Assembly (NCBI GenBank): GCA_025370075.1
Contig: CP073016.1
Coordinates: 1,488,001-1,552,000, forward strand
Direction of reading: 5' to 3'
DNA length: 64,000 nucleotides
Source: Chryseotalea sp. WA131a
GTDB taxonomy: Bacteria > Bacteroidota > Bacteroidia > Cytophagales > Cyclobacteriaceae
Position 1 is the stretch's first letter; every line of letters begins with the position of its first letter. The notes below the pieces were generated by a model. The model was given only the letters and a program-made list of their open reading frames with translations, was not told where the DNA came from and searched no databases. A program made the position numbers and the translations under genes. Below, piece after piece: positions 34,602 to 44,402 of this stretch.

Positions 34602-35060
34602 CGGAGATTTTGGACTGGAAAACTTTTGTCTCCAGGATTTTTGGGCCACCGAAGCATCCTTTCGCTTCATCATAGTAAACTATGATTTGATGAGCCTTTT
34701 CCGTCATTTCGCACTCAACCATCACAACAAGGCAACCCTTCAAATGTTAAAATCCTATTGTTTTGCATTAGTAGCTTGGACAGTAAACCATGCCAGCAAA
34801 AAGGTGTTAAAAGTAGCTCTACACTTAAAAAAGAGACCTTGGTTGAACGGAATATTAGCCCAGATAGAGATACTTAAAAAAACCATTTCGGTATTCTTAT
34901 GCATAATCCCGGTTGAAAATCATTTGTCCATAACTTTCCTAACTTCTCTTTAATGTCTTCTGATTTTTTTTTGAATTGTAGATAAACACTAAATGCAGAG
35001 AGCAATTCAATGGATGCAGAAATGATAAAAGTCATTGCTATATTTTTCTTAATACCTGCA
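34602..35060. other. intergenic stretch without a supported gene
   Basis: About 460 bases between the convergent GtrA and mutase genes. Open frames exist on both strands: one plus-strand frame to 34953 overlaps GtrA, and one minus-strand frame could start at 35035 (MTFIISASIELLSAFSVYLQ). Neither shows a family or a convincing start. It may contain decayed sequence. Confidence 0.3.
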
Positions 35061-38000
35061 TCACATATTCCTCCGATATTGCCCACCCACTTCAAATAAT
35101 GCTTTTGTTATTTGTCCCAGCGAACAAACTTTAGCAGCTTCCATAAGTTCAGCAAATACATTTTTATTTTGAATAGCAGCCTCTTGAATTTTTTCAATGG
35201 CATCGTGTGCTTTTTCACCTTGGAAGGCGTGTAGGTTCCTTAACATCTTGATTTGATATTCTTTCTCTTCGGCCGTAGCGCGGATTACTTCACCGGGAAT
35301 AATCGTAGGTGAACCTTTTGAACTTAAGAACGTATTCACTCCGATAATTGGATATTCGCCTGTGTGCTTCAAGGTCTCGTAATACAAACTCTCTTCCTGA
35401 ATTTTTCCTCTCTGGTACATGGTCTCCATGGCGCCAAGCACCCCACCGCGCTCCGTAATTTTGTCAAACTCTAAAAGAACTGCTTCTTCTACTAAATCGG
35501 TCAGCTCCTCAATGATGAAGGAACCCTGTAAAGGGTTTTCGTTTTTGGCCAAGCCTAATTCTTTGTTGATGATCAACTGAATAGCCATCGCTCTGCGCAC
35601 CGAACCCTCGGTGGGAGTGGTGATCGCTTCATCGTAGGCATTGGTGTGCAGCGAATTACAGTTGTCATAAATCGCATACAGCGCTTGCAGCGTTGTGCGG
35701 ATATCGTTGAAGTCAATTTCTTGCGCATGCAACGAGCGACCCGAAGTTTGAATATGATATTTCATCATTTGGCTGCGCGCATTCGCTCCGTATTTTTCGC
35801 GCATGGCTTTTGCCCATATTCTGCGGGCTACTCGTCCAATCACGGCATATTCCGGATCGATGCCATTGGAGAAGAAGAACGATAGGTTAGGGGCAAACTC
35901 GTTGATGTCCATCCCTCTACTCAAATAATACTCCACGTAAGTGAAACCATTTGAAAGGGTAAATGCTAATTGCGTGATGGGATTAGCACCCGCCTCGGCA
36001 ATGTGATAGCCAGAGATCGAAACCGAATAAAAATTCCGAACACTCTTGTCAATAAAATACTGTTGCACATCGCCCATCAGGCGCAAGGCAAACTCTGTTG
36101 AGAAGATACAAGTATTCTGTGCCTGATCTTCTTTTAAAATATCGGCTTGCACCGTGCCACGCACTTGCGTGAGTGTGTCGGCTTTGATTTTTTCGTAAAC
36201 ATCTTTCGGCAACACCTGATCTCCGGTTGTGCCAAGCAGCATTAATCCCAATCCATTATTTCCTTCCGGCAGTTCTCCCTGATAAGCAGGTGCATCGCCT
36301 TTGGCATACATCGCTTTAATCTTCTTACGTACTTCCTCCTCCAACCCATTCTTCTTGATGTAAATCTCGCATTGCTGGTCGATGGCCGCATTCATGAAGT
36401 AGGCGAGTAGCATCGGTGCGGGGCCGTTGATGGTCATCGAGACAGAAGTCTTGGGATCAGACAGATCAAAGCCGCTGTATAATTTCTTGGCGTCATCTAA
36501 GCAACAAATGGAAACACCCGAGTTGCCGATCTTTCCATAAATATCTGGACGGTAGTCTGGATCATTTCCATAAAGTGTTACCGAGTCAAATGCAGTCGAC
36601 AATCTTTTTGCCGGCATCGACTTGCTCACATAATGAAAGCGTCTGTTGGTTCGCTCGGGGCCGCCTTCGCCTGCAAACATGCGGGTAGGATCTTCGCCTT
36701 CGCGCTTGAAAGGATAAATGCCTGCTGTGTACGGAAATTCTCCCGGCACATTTTCCTGCAACATCCATTTCAACAAATCGCCCCACGCTTGGTAAGAAGG
36801 CAAAACTACTTTTGGTATTTGCGAATGCGACAACGATTCGGTATGCGTTTGAATGGCGAGTTCTTTATCTCTTACTTTAAATTTGAACAAAGGTGCTTTG
36901 TATTGTTGCACTTTGGCCGGCCACTCTTCAATCAGTTTCCAGTTCTTTGGGCTCAAGCTCAAGCGCAGATTGCTTTCTTCACTTTCCAATTCTGCTTTGC
37001 TTTTGAGCAGCGTCTTCACTTTTTCAATCGCATATAAATTCTGCGCCACTTCCGCTTGCTCATTTACCCACTGGTCATACTTCCGGTTCGTCTCCGATAT
37101 CTCGCTGAGGTAGCGAGTACGGTGCGGAGGGATCACAAAAATCTTCTCACTCATTTCGCGGGTGATCTCAAATGACGAGATCAAATCTGCATTTGTCTTC
37201 GCGTTGATTGTATCGATCAAATGTTTGTAGAGTTGGTTCGTACCCGGGTCGTTGAACTGTGAAGCAATCGTGCCGTACACCGGCATATCTTCCGGCTTTT
37301 TGTCCCACAGGTTGTGGTTGCGCTGATATTGTTTTTTCACATCGCGCAAGGCATCTAATGCGCCACGCTTGTCAAATTTGTTCAATGCAATCACATCGGC
37401 AAAATCGAGCATGTCGATTTTTTCCAATTGCGTGGCGGCACCGTATTCGGGCGTCATCACGTAGAGCGACACATCGCTGTGGTCAAGTATTTCCGTATCG
37501 CTTTGCCCAATGCCCGATGTTTCTAAGATAATAATATCAAAACCCGCAGCTTTCAACACTTGTACTGCTTCTTTTACATAGGCCGATAATGCTAAGTTAC
37601 TTTGGCGCGTAGCCAACGAGCGCATATACACGCGTGAGTTGTTGATGGCGTTCATGCGAATTCGATCGCCCAACAGCGCACCGCCCGTTTTGCGTTTCGA
37701 TGGATCGACCGAAATCAATCCAATCGTTTTGCCTGCCCCGTCTTTAGCGGGGTCCTTAAAGTCAATTAAAAATCGTCTTACAATTTCATCCACCATCGAA
37801 GATTTACCCGAGCCGCCCGTGCCAGTGATACCAAGGACTGGTGCTTTGGACAACGCAGCCTTTTCGTTGATCTCTTCAAATACTTTTTTATGATCGTCAA
37901 AATAATTCTCTGCTCCTGAAATATATTGAGCAATGCGAACGTGATTGTCGACTGTCAATGGACCATGGTCAATGGTCTTGCCTGTGGCAAAATCACTCCG

Positions 38001-38474
38001 CTCCACCAAATCATTGATCATCCCTTGCAAGCCCATCGCGCGGCCATCATCCGGTGAATAAATTTTAGTGATGCCGTAGTCCATCAACTCTTTGATCTCA
38101 TCGGGCAAGATCACGCCTCCGCCACCGCCAAATATTTTGATGTGACTCGCGCCCTTCTCTTGCAGCAAGTCGTACATGTATTTAAAATATTCCGTGTGGC
38201 CACCTTGGTAGCTCGTCATCGCGATGGCCTGTGCGTCTTCTTGTATGGCAGTGTTCACCACTTCTTCCACACTGCGGTCGTGGCCGAGGTGAATCACCTC
38301 TACGCCTGTGGCCTGAATGATCCTGCGCATGATATTGATGGCCGCATCGTGCCCATCAAACAAACTGGCAGCAGTAACAATGCGTACTTTGTTTTTGGGT
38401 TTGTACGGCTCGGGCGCAGTATGTCCGGCCATGGAAACGGATTTCTCTTTTTTCTCGGAAGTAGCAGCAGCCAT
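35061..38474 (-). CDS. icmF: fused acyl-CoA mutase (IcmF-type: B12 domain, GTPase, mutase)
   Basis: 1137 residues in three parts. The N-terminal cobalamin-binding domain (30-170) has ASLFDGHDAAINIMRRI, with the D-x-H of the B12 motif. A MeaB-like G3E GTPase chaperone (about 205-450) has the P-loop GITGTGGSGKSSMVDE, followed by SVDPSKRKTGGALLGDRIRM. The C-terminal mutase barrel (about 550-1137) has YPFKREGEDPTRMFAGEGGP, STAFDSVTLYG and ISGYHIAEAGANP. This order is that of IcmF, an adenosylcobalamin-dependent isobutyryl-CoA/n-butyryl-CoA mutase with built-in GTPase. Related fused enzymes can also act on pivalyl- or isovaleryl-CoA. It is monocistronic. Confidence 0.93.
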   Translation of the reverse strand: MAAATSEKKEKSVSMAGHTAPEPYKPKNKVRIVTAASLFDGHDAAINIMRRIIQATGVEVIHLGHDRSVEEVVNTAIQEDAQAIAMTSYQGGHTEYFKYMYDLLQEKGASHIKIFGGGGGVILPDEIKELMDYGITKIYSPDDGRAMGLQGMINDLVERSDFATGKTIDHGPLTVDNHVRIAQYISGAENYFDDHKKVFEEINEKAALSKAPVLGITGTGGSGKSSMVDEIVRRFLIDFKDPAKDGAGKTIGLISVDPSKRKTGGALLGDRIRMNAINNSRVYMRSLATRQSNLALSAYVKEAVQVLKAAGFDIIILETSGIGQSDTEILDHSDVSLYVMTPEYGAATQLEKIDMLDFADVIALNKFDKRGALDALRDVKKQYQRNHNLWDKKPEDMPVYGTIASQFNDPGTNQLYKHLIDTINAKTNADLISSFEITREMSEKIFVIPPHRTRYLSEISETNRKYDQWVNEQAEVAQNLYAIEKVKTLLKSKAELESEESNLRLSLSPKNWKLIEEWPAKVQQYKAPLFKFKVRDKELAIQTHTESLSHSQIPKVVLPSYQAWGDLLKWMLQENVPGEFPYTAGIYPFKREGEDPTRMFAGEGGPERTNRRFHYVSKSMPAKRLSTAFDSVTLYGNDPDYRPDIYGKIGNSGVSICCLDDAKKLYSGFDLSDPKTSVSMTINGPAPMLLAYFMNAAIDQQCEIYIKKNGLEEEVRKKIKAMYAKGDAPAYQGELPEGNNGLGLMLLGTTGDQVLPKDVYEKIKADTLTQVRGTVQADILKEDQAQNTCIFSTEFALRLMGDVQQYFIDKSVRNFYSVSISGYHIAEAGANPITQLAFTLSNGFTYVEYYLSRGMDINEFAPNLSFFFSNGIDPEYAVIGRVARRIWAKAMREKYGANARSQMMKYHIQTSGRSLHAQEIDFNDIRTTLQALYAIYDNCNSLHTNAYDEAITTPTEGSVRRAMAIQLIINKELGLAKNENPLQGSFIIEELTDLVEEAVLLEFDKITERGGVLGAMETMYQRGKIQEESLYYETLKHTGEYPIIGVNTFLSSKGSPTIIPGEVIRATAEEKEYQIKMLRNLHAFQGEKAHDAIEKIQEAAIQNKNVFAELMEAAKVCSLGQITKALFEVGGQYRRNM

Positions 38475-38494
38475 CGGAATGCGGTTTTAGGCTT

Positions 38495-38502
38495 CAAAAG
38501 TA
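38495..38502 (-). promoter_or_regulatory. possible -7 element of the mutase promoter
   Basis: Read on the minus strand this is TACTTTTG, a full match to the Bacteroidota -7 consensus TANNTTTG, 21 bases before the mutase ATG. No good -33 TTG is found at the usual distance. The rest of the gap to the next gene (38503-38883) shows only a small perfect inverted repeat (TTCGTGT / ACACGAA at 38605-38620). Confidence 0.3.
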
Positions 38503-38883
38503 CGGATTACGTGTTTATTTAGCTAACGGGTGGTAGCTTCTTGGTGGCTGTTAGCACAGCTTCCCCTATCAGCCTAAGCCATTCGAAGGCTGTCTTCGCC
38601 TTGATTCGTGTCAACACGAACCGCATTGGCTCTGTAAGGTAGGCTCTTTACAATCTGCCCCTTAAGAAGAGTTTCTCTAGTTGGCCAAGGAAGTCAGTTT
38701 TTTGATTTTGCCTTTCAAAATCTGGTTTTGCAACAATACTTACTTTCAAAAATACTTCGAGGCGATACGAGATAACAATGGAAGTAGACAATTAAAAACC
38801 AATCTTCAACGGTAGGTGAGCACCTAACCGTTTGGATTAAGTAGGATGGCGTGTTAACTTGCTCGTACTAACAGAGACATTAA

Positions 38884-39924
38884 ATGTCAAAAACGCTTAG
38901 TTCATGTTTTTTGGTTTTATTGAGCATGGTAACATTGCCGAATGCAAACAGCCAGGTTTTTGCAGATTCAGCTTTCTTTCAAAATCGTTTGGCAAGCTTT
39001 GCGAAAGGAAACAACCTAAGACGATTCAACTATGTAAAGAAATATCCCAAACGAAACAACTTGACAAGTTTGCAAGTTAAAACACAGGGAATCGATTGGT
39101 TGGGCCTTTACCGAAATGTAATCGTTGAAAAAAAGGGGCAAACTGATTCTATTGTCTATGTTGTATGTCATTATGATAAAATTGACGGTAACATTTTCTC
39201 ATTTGTAAACTTGTTGATCAACGGAAGTTTAGATGTTCTCTTTTCGAATACATTTCTCACCAAGGGAGCCTATGACAATGGTACGGGCGTGGTCACGCTT
39301 TTGAGTTTATTGGAATGGATCAATGGGCAAACAACTCGCTACACGTATCGTTTCTTGTTTGTGGGCATGGAAGAATACGGACTTCGAGGGTCAAGAAGAC
39401 ATGTATCAAGCTTGACATTGAAAGAATGGAGCAAATGTGTGTATGCAATCAATATTGACATGATTGCGGAAAAAAAGTTTAAGGGAGTGACTGTAACGGC
39501 CGATGTAAGTGACCATCGGCTAGTTAACACCGCGAAACAGATTAGCGAAAGCAACGGAAATAGCTTGACCACCGCTTTCTTGCCCGATGGCGCACTGAGC
39601 GATTTTCATTCGTTTACAGGTCAAAGTTTTACTAAAGACTTCGGCATTTCATTTATGGCCAACCTCGCGGGGGCATTTATTCCGCAAAGAAGTTATTTTA
39701 CAAAAAGAAAAGATGCGATTCCTGTGATTAATTTTTCAGATGATACGCATTTTGGCGTGAGTGATATGGTTAGTATTTTTTCACCAATTTCTTTTGGCAC
39801 GGTGCATAGCTTGAATGATCAAATAAAAAGGGTCAGCGCCAACAATCTAGTAGGGTATTCCGAATTCTTAAAGCTGTTCATTAAATCGTTAGACGAATCA
39901 AATTCTATAGCTTCTAAAAAATAG
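38884..39924 (+). CDS. M28 family metallopeptidase, secreted
   Basis: A 346-residue exported protein (signal peptide to about NANSQ). It has the M28 aminopeptidase ligand set: H96 in VVCHYDK, D131 in GAYDNGTGV, E163/E164 in GMEEYGLRGSR (general base and bridging ligand), D192 in INIDMIAE, and a final histidine in FGTVHSLNDQ. It would act on peptide N-termini outside the cytoplasm. No neighbouring gene points to a pathway. The gap after it (39925-40227) shows no gene. Confidence 0.85.
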   Translation: MSKTLSSCFLVLLSMVTLPNANSQVFADSAFFQNRLASFAKGNNLRRFNYVKKYPKRNNLTSLQVKTQGIDWLGLYRNVIVEKKGQTDSIVYVVCHYDKIDGNIFSFVNLLINGSLDVLFSNTFLTKGAYDNGTGVVTLLSLLEWINGQTTRYTYRFLFVGMEEYGLRGSRRHVSSLTLKEWSKCVYAINIDMIAEKKFKGVTVTADVSDHRLVNTAKQISESNGNSLTTAFLPDGALSDFHSFTGQSFTKDFGISFMANLAGAFIPQRSYFTKRKDAIPVINFSDDTHFGVSDMVSIFSPISFGTVHSLNDQIKRVSANNLVGYSEFLKLFIKSLDESNSIASKK

Positions 39925-40227
39925 ATTTCCGCTATTTTAGGTAATCCAGCGCTGACTGAGGACACCAATCCAGGCGAGGGATCAATGCTTTGCCAAGAAG
40001 TGAGCTATGAAATGGCGTTGTATTAAATTTGAAATGAAGTTTGTTTGAACTAATTTTCAATAGCAAGCTACAAATTCGATTCTTAAGATAGCTTTGATTG
40101 ATTTCACCAAGCGGACACTTGCCCTAGCCGTGGGCGAAAAATTAGTTATCAGACAAATACCGTATTTTTATAGAAACTAAAAGTTGCACTTATTACTTGA
40201 ACACAGCTCCATAAAAATCAAAAAAAA

Positions 40228-41349
40228 ATGAGATTCAAGTTACTTTTAATCTCGATACTCTCCAGTCATTTTCTTTTTGGTCAAAATAGATTTCAGAGAA
40301 TTGACAGCCTCTTTAATACTTTTCGCGAGCATGGGCAGTTCAATGGAAATGTTTTGATAATTGAGAAAGGCAAGCCAATTTATCAAAAGAGTTTTGGTTT
40401 GGCGAATAAAGAGAGCAAAGAAGAATTAAAGGAAAATTCGGTTTCTGAATTGACTTCTTGTGCAAAACAATTCACTGCACTGGCCATTGTTCAACTTAAA
40501 GAACAGGGCAAGTTGAATTACGATGATGCTATTGACAAACACCTTCCTGAACTTAGAGAATATCACAAAGTAACGGTAAGGCATTTGTTAAATCACACCA
40601 GCGGAATGCCCGACTATATGCAGCTAATGGATAGCTTGTGGGACAAGGCGAAGATTGCTACCAATCAGGATATCATCTATTTATTTGAAGCTCATCGCCC
40701 CCCATTGTTATTTGAACCGAATACAAAATTTAAATACAGCAATACAGGCTATGTTTTATTGGCGTCTATTATAGAAAAATTGTCGGGATTATCTTATGCC
40801 ACTTATCTAGATAAAAAATATTTTAAACCACTAAGAATGTCAAACACATTTATATTCTATCGTAGATATGCGCCAAAAAAAGTTATTAATAATGCTTCTG
40901 GATATGTCTACGACTTTAGTTCAAATCGATTTGTATTGGCTAACAACTACAACTACAACTCCAATAAAATAGTAATATGGTTAGATGGGATTGTTGGAGA
41001 TGGAACAATAAACTCCACCGTTAGTGATTTGGTGAAGTGGGACAGGGCTTTATATCAAAACACGTTAATTACTAAAGAGAGCAAAAAAGACTTGTATGTT
41101 CCCGCTACGTTAATGGATGGTACAAAGACTCAATATGGACTAGGTTTGTTTTTTATTAACGATAATACCTTTGGTTATTACGCAAGCAATACTGAGGGGT
41201 GGCCTGGTTATGCAACATTTATCGAGCGGCATATCACCAGCGATAAAGTCATCATCATTCACACAAACTATGATGAAATACCGAGCTTACTTAAGGCATT
41301 GAGACATATTTTGTATAGCGATGATACACGAAAGAAAAACAGGAATTGA
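40228..41349 (+). CDS. class C beta-lactamase-like serine hydrolase, secreted
   Basis: A 373-residue exported protein (signal peptide ending HFLFGQ). It has the serine hydrolase motifs S77-x-x-K80 in ELTSCAKQFTALAIVQL and Y170-S-N172 in FKYSNTGYVLLASII. The HLLNHTSGMPDY block is typical of the beta-lactamase/DD-peptidase/esterase family in Bacteroidota. Such proteins are more often esterases or D-aminopeptidases than true lactamases. The cysteine next to the nucleophile is unusual (T or M is usual). It is monogenic. Confidence 0.87.
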   Translation: MRFKLLLISILSSHFLFGQNRFQRIDSLFNTFREHGQFNGNVLIIEKGKPIYQKSFGLANKESKEELKENSVSELTSCAKQFTALAIVQLKEQGKLNYDDAIDKHLPELREYHKVTVRHLLNHTSGMPDYMQLMDSLWDKAKIATNQDIIYLFEAHRPPLLFEPNTKFKYSNTGYVLLASIIEKLSGLSYATYLDKKYFKPLRMSNTFIFYRRYAPKKVINNASGYVYDFSSNRFVLANNYNYNSNKIVIWLDGIVGDGTINSTVSDLVKWDRALYQNTLITKESKKDLYVPATLMDGTKTQYGLGLFFINDNTFGYYASNTEGWPGYATFIERHITSDKVIIIHTNYDEIPSLLKALRHILYSDDTRKKNRN

Positions 41350-41380
41350 AGAATTAGATAAGTTTCCTTTTGTCTGTACC

Positions 41381-41400
41381 GTCAGACCTTTCGACCTGAC
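41381..41400. repeat. inverted copy of a REP-like palindromic repeat
   Basis: GTCAGACCTTTCGACCTGAC. Its reverse complement matches 17 of 20 positions of the element at 41492-41514. It lies 31 bases after the serine hydrolase stop. Confidence 0.5.
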
Positions 41401-41474
41401 CCCTTAAATGAGTTTCCTTTAATGGCAAAAAGAATTCAGTTATTGATGTTGTCTTGAGAAATTTGTTGGCCTGG

Positions 41475-41510
41475 ATTTGCGTTTTCAAAACGTCAGGTCG
41501 GAAGACCTGA
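41475..41510. repeat. palindromic repeat shared with 44387-44411
   Basis: The first 25 bases (41475-41499) recur exactly at 44387-44411. They hold the perfect palindrome CGTTTTCAAAACG. TCAGGTC-GGAA-GACCTGA (41493-41510) adds a 7-bp hairpin with a GGAA loop. Together with 41381-41400 these form a small dispersed repeat family upstream of the histidine kinase gene. Confidence 0.7.
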
Positions 41511-41564
41511 TGACACAGCTATAATACTTTCAACAAGTTTGTACTATTTTGTATATTTCGAACG

Positions 41565-43715
41565 ATGTTAAGTATTTCAAAATCGATCTTCGTGGGTTTA
41601 CTCTTCTTGTTTCCCACACTCCTTTTGGCACAAGGAGCAGCTGATGTTGTGGTTTCTCAACGGAACGGAATTACTGATATCCTAAAAGTAGCCGAAATAG
41701 CTCAATCACAAGAACCTGATCCGGCCAAAGCAGCAAGCCTGAATTTTTCTAAGCTTAATGATGAAACGTTTAAAGATTTTAATGGCTGGTTAAGGTTTAA
41801 TGTTTTCAATCAAGATGTGAAGGATTCCATTTTTGTTATTCAGGATCGCGCTAATAATAATCCCATCTTTAGTCTTTATCAGAAAAGTGTTGATAGTGAC
41901 TTGTGGCTTCCTGTTTCAAACAATGGCCACGTTCGTTTTCCTGTTAATGTATTCGGAAAGGCGGTTATAGTGCCTAAGGGAACTACTCGACAATTTCTGC
42001 TGAGGTTCGCCAGAAACCCATATGAAAAGATTACCTACCTAGCTGTTATTCCTTTCCATTTACAGTATGATGGCGGCAAGAACCACATTTCAATTTTTCT
42101 TGCCATTGCCCTGACCATGATAGCCCTTTATCATTTTGCCATCTATCTGCTCAGCAAAGTGAGAATGTACATCATTCATGCGCTCTACTCAATTCTTTTT
42201 GTTGTATTTATGGTCACTACAAACCCGTGGCTGTATTATTGGGTGAGCAGCCTTTTTAGCATCAAATTGCTATTTGATATCAATCTCATTTCTTCGGTAC
42301 TTGTGCTTGGCGCTTACGGGGAATTTGTTTACGTTTTCTTAGATGCAAAGACCCGGTTCCCCCAATTGCGGAAATGGCATTCAGGATTTCTTATTTTAAC
42401 CATCTTGTCCACCTTACTAATTATTTACATTCAGGTTCGATACAATGCTTTTTTCATTTCACGCGACATTACTGTTGGGTTTTGTCTTCTCTCGTTTACT
42501 ACAATAACTGCCTTTCTCTTTGTTGCGTTTAGAAAAAACGTTAGATCTGATTATTTTCTACTCATTGGATCTCTAGTGCTATGGAGCAGCATACTGTTCG
42601 GTATATACATTCTTTACAAAGCATTCTATACCGATATTTTTCTGATCATCGCTTATGGGACAATTGTCGAAATCCTAATTTTCGCTTTGGGTATCGGGTA
42701 CAAGTTGCAGCTAGAATCACGGGCAAGAATAGATCAGCAGGTTAAATTTAACCAGGAACTGGAGGAGCAGGTATTGCAACGGACACGTCAGATTCAAGAG
42801 CAGAAAGAAGAGATAGTTACACAGAACGAGGAGTTAATCAGTCAACGCGAAGAAATTGCTGCGCAAAACGAGGAACTAATACAAGGGCAAGAAGAGATAG
42901 CCGCCCAGCGTGACCAAATGGCCTATCAAAATGTGCAACTGAAAGAGGCCCAGACTATTATTGAAGAACAGAATCAGGATATTCTTTTAAGAAATGTGAA
43001 TTTGGAGGAGGAAGTAAAAAAGAGAACAAAGGAACTTACCGACTATAATCTTCAATTGGAGCAATTTGCTTTCATTGCTTCGCATAACCTTCGTGCGCCT
43101 GTAGCAAGGATCCTTGGCTTGTCGCATTTGCTTACCCTGCAACAGGTAAACCTTACGGAAAAAGAATTGATCATACAGAAAATGATTTTCAGTTGTGCAG
43201 AGTTGGACACGATTGTGAAAGACCTCGGACAAATCTTGGAGATACGCGAAAACCTCAGCCAAACAATAACGGAAGTTAATCTAGAAAAAGAGTTAAGTAT
43301 CACTTTAAATGGCCTCGAAAACGATATTCTGCAATCCAAGGCAGTGATCGATATCGACTTTGAAAAGGTTGATACGGTGCATACCATTCGGCCGTATTTA
43401 CAAAGCATCCTGTTAAATCTATTAAGCAATGCCATCAAGTATCGTCATCCGGATCGGCCTCCTCACATACAAATTTCTTCAGCTATTGTAGACAATAAAG
43501 TAGAAATTGATTTCCGCGATAATGGGTTGGGTATCGACTTGCCACAATACGGTGAAAAACTTTTTAAGCTCTACAGCCGATTTCATTTTCATGTGGAAGG
43601 CAAGGGCAAAGGATTGTTTCTGGTGAAAACCCATGTTGATGCTATGGGTGGAACGCTGGAGGTGCAAAGCGAGGTGAATGAAGGAACAGTCTTTAAGATA
43701 TTCCTAAAAAATTAG
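41565..43715 (+). CDS. 7TMR-DISM-type sensor histidine kinase
   Basis: 716 residues. A signal peptide (to LLLAQG) and an extracellular domain (30-165, like 7TMR-DISM extracellular 2) precede seven or so membrane helices (170-385). A long coiled coil with near-repeats (QEEIAAQNEEL type, 390-490) leads to HisKA, with the phosphoacceptor H507 in FIASHNLRAPVARI. The HATPase domain (600-716) has LLNLLSNAIKYRHPD, DNGLGIDLP and GKGKGLFLVKTHVDAMGG. No response regulator adjoins it. The coiled coil probably transmits the signal to the kinase. Confidence 0.9.
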   Translation: MLSISKSIFVGLLFLFPTLLLAQGAADVVVSQRNGITDILKVAEIAQSQEPDPAKAASLNFSKLNDETFKDFNGWLRFNVFNQDVKDSIFVIQDRANNNPIFSLYQKSVDSDLWLPVSNNGHVRFPVNVFGKAVIVPKGTTRQFLLRFARNPYEKITYLAVIPFHLQYDGGKNHISIFLAIALTMIALYHFAIYLLSKVRMYIIHALYSILFVVFMVTTNPWLYYWVSSLFSIKLLFDINLISSVLVLGAYGEFVYVFLDAKTRFPQLRKWHSGFLILTILSTLLIIYIQVRYNAFFISRDITVGFCLLSFTTITAFLFVAFRKNVRSDYFLLIGSLVLWSSILFGIYILYKAFYTDIFLIIAYGTIVEILIFALGIGYKLQLESRARIDQQVKFNQELEEQVLQRTRQIQEQKEEIVTQNEELISQREEIAAQNEELIQGQEEIAAQRDQMAYQNVQLKEAQTIIEEQNQDILLRNVNLEEEVKKRTKELTDYNLQLEQFAFIASHNLRAPVARILGLSHLLTLQQVNLTEKELIIQKMIFSCAELDTIVKDLGQILEIRENLSQTITEVNLEKELSITLNGLENDILQSKAVIDIDFEKVDTVHTIRPYLQSILLNLLSNAIKYRHPDRPPHIQISSAIVDNKVEIDFRDNGLGIDLPQYGEKLFKLYSRFHFHVEGKGKGLFLVKTHVDAMGGTLEVQSEVNEGTVFKIFLKN

Positions 43716-43737
43716 TAGCCTTTGCTATCGTCACAAA

Positions 43738-44262
43738 CTATTTAAAAAGATTGACATCAGAACTTTCTATAAAATGTATCTTCGTTTGCAATGAATTCAG
43801 GACAAAATGTTCAGAGTAATTTTGGTCAGCTTTTCGAAAGAGCAAGTAGCTGACTAACGCCTGTAGAGGTATCATCGTAAGAAATATGAATTTTGGATGC
43901 TCTTTTAGTAGGTTGTCAATTCTTTTTAGGATGTCATTTCGCCCATCTCCTAAATCGGTGTAATGAAAGGGAGTGAGGTGCTCAATCAATGAGAAAACCA
44001 TAGTTAACAATACCAACATCGAGAAGTAGTTGATATGAGCAACTCTTTTGCCTTCTATGTATTCTCGTACTGAGTGCCCCGGTCGGAAAAACAATTCTTT
44101 TACTGAAAAGAACAGGCCTTTGTCAAAATGGAAAATGGCATGCGCGAAATAGTGACTGAAGACATGCTTCACCGTAAAGCGATGGATTTCAGCTGACTGA
44201 CCGCAGTGAATACAAAAATTCCCCTCAAGTTTTCTATTGCAGTTTAGACATAGTTTGGCCAT
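43738..44262 (-). CDS. DUF3667 zinc-ribbon membrane protein, C-terminally truncated
   Basis: 174 residues starting MAKLCLNCNRKLEGNFCIHCG, a four-cysteine zinc ribbon, followed by the DUF3667 core (VFSHYFAHAIFHFDKGLFFS, ELFFRPGHSVREYIEGKR, INYFSMLVLLTMVFSL). The family's next block begins NYSEHFVLN, as seen here, but then continues with more helices. In this gene it goes straight into an unrelated tail (SLQTKIHFIESSDVNLFK) and stops, 22 bases from the kinase gene end. The protein therefore seems cut short after one full helix pair and may not function. Confidence 0.7.
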   Translation of the reverse strand: MAKLCLNCNRKLEGNFCIHCGQSAEIHRFTVKHVFSHYFAHAIFHFDKGLFFSVKELFFRPGHSVREYIEGKRVAHINYFSMLVLLTMVFSLIEHLTPFHYTDLGDGRNDILKRIDNLLKEHPKFIFLTMIPLQALVSYLLFRKADQNYSEHFVLNSLQTKIHFIESSDVNLFK

Positions 44263-44402
44263 TTTATTGTGTTGCCACGATTTAAAATTTTTAGTTTGCT
44301 AAAATGAGATGATTCTGGAAAAGTGCAATCTTCTAGAGATAAAATGTTTATTTAACTATTTTTGATTTGACGTAGGATAAGCTTGTATTTGCGTTTTCAA
44401 AA

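Noticed and set aside
34552..34953. 133-codon plus-strand open frame after GtrA
   Set aside because: It begins inside GtrA in another frame, has no recognisable family, and its composition looks non-coding.
38605..38620. Perfect 7-bp inverted repeat TTCGTGT / ACACGAA upstream of the M28 gene
   Set aside because: Short, with a 2-base loop and no clear partner or function; chance is likely.
40228..41349. True class C beta-lactamase
   Set aside because: S-x-x-K and YSN motifs fit, but the general family in Bacteroidota is mostly esterases and peptidases, so only the broad family is called.
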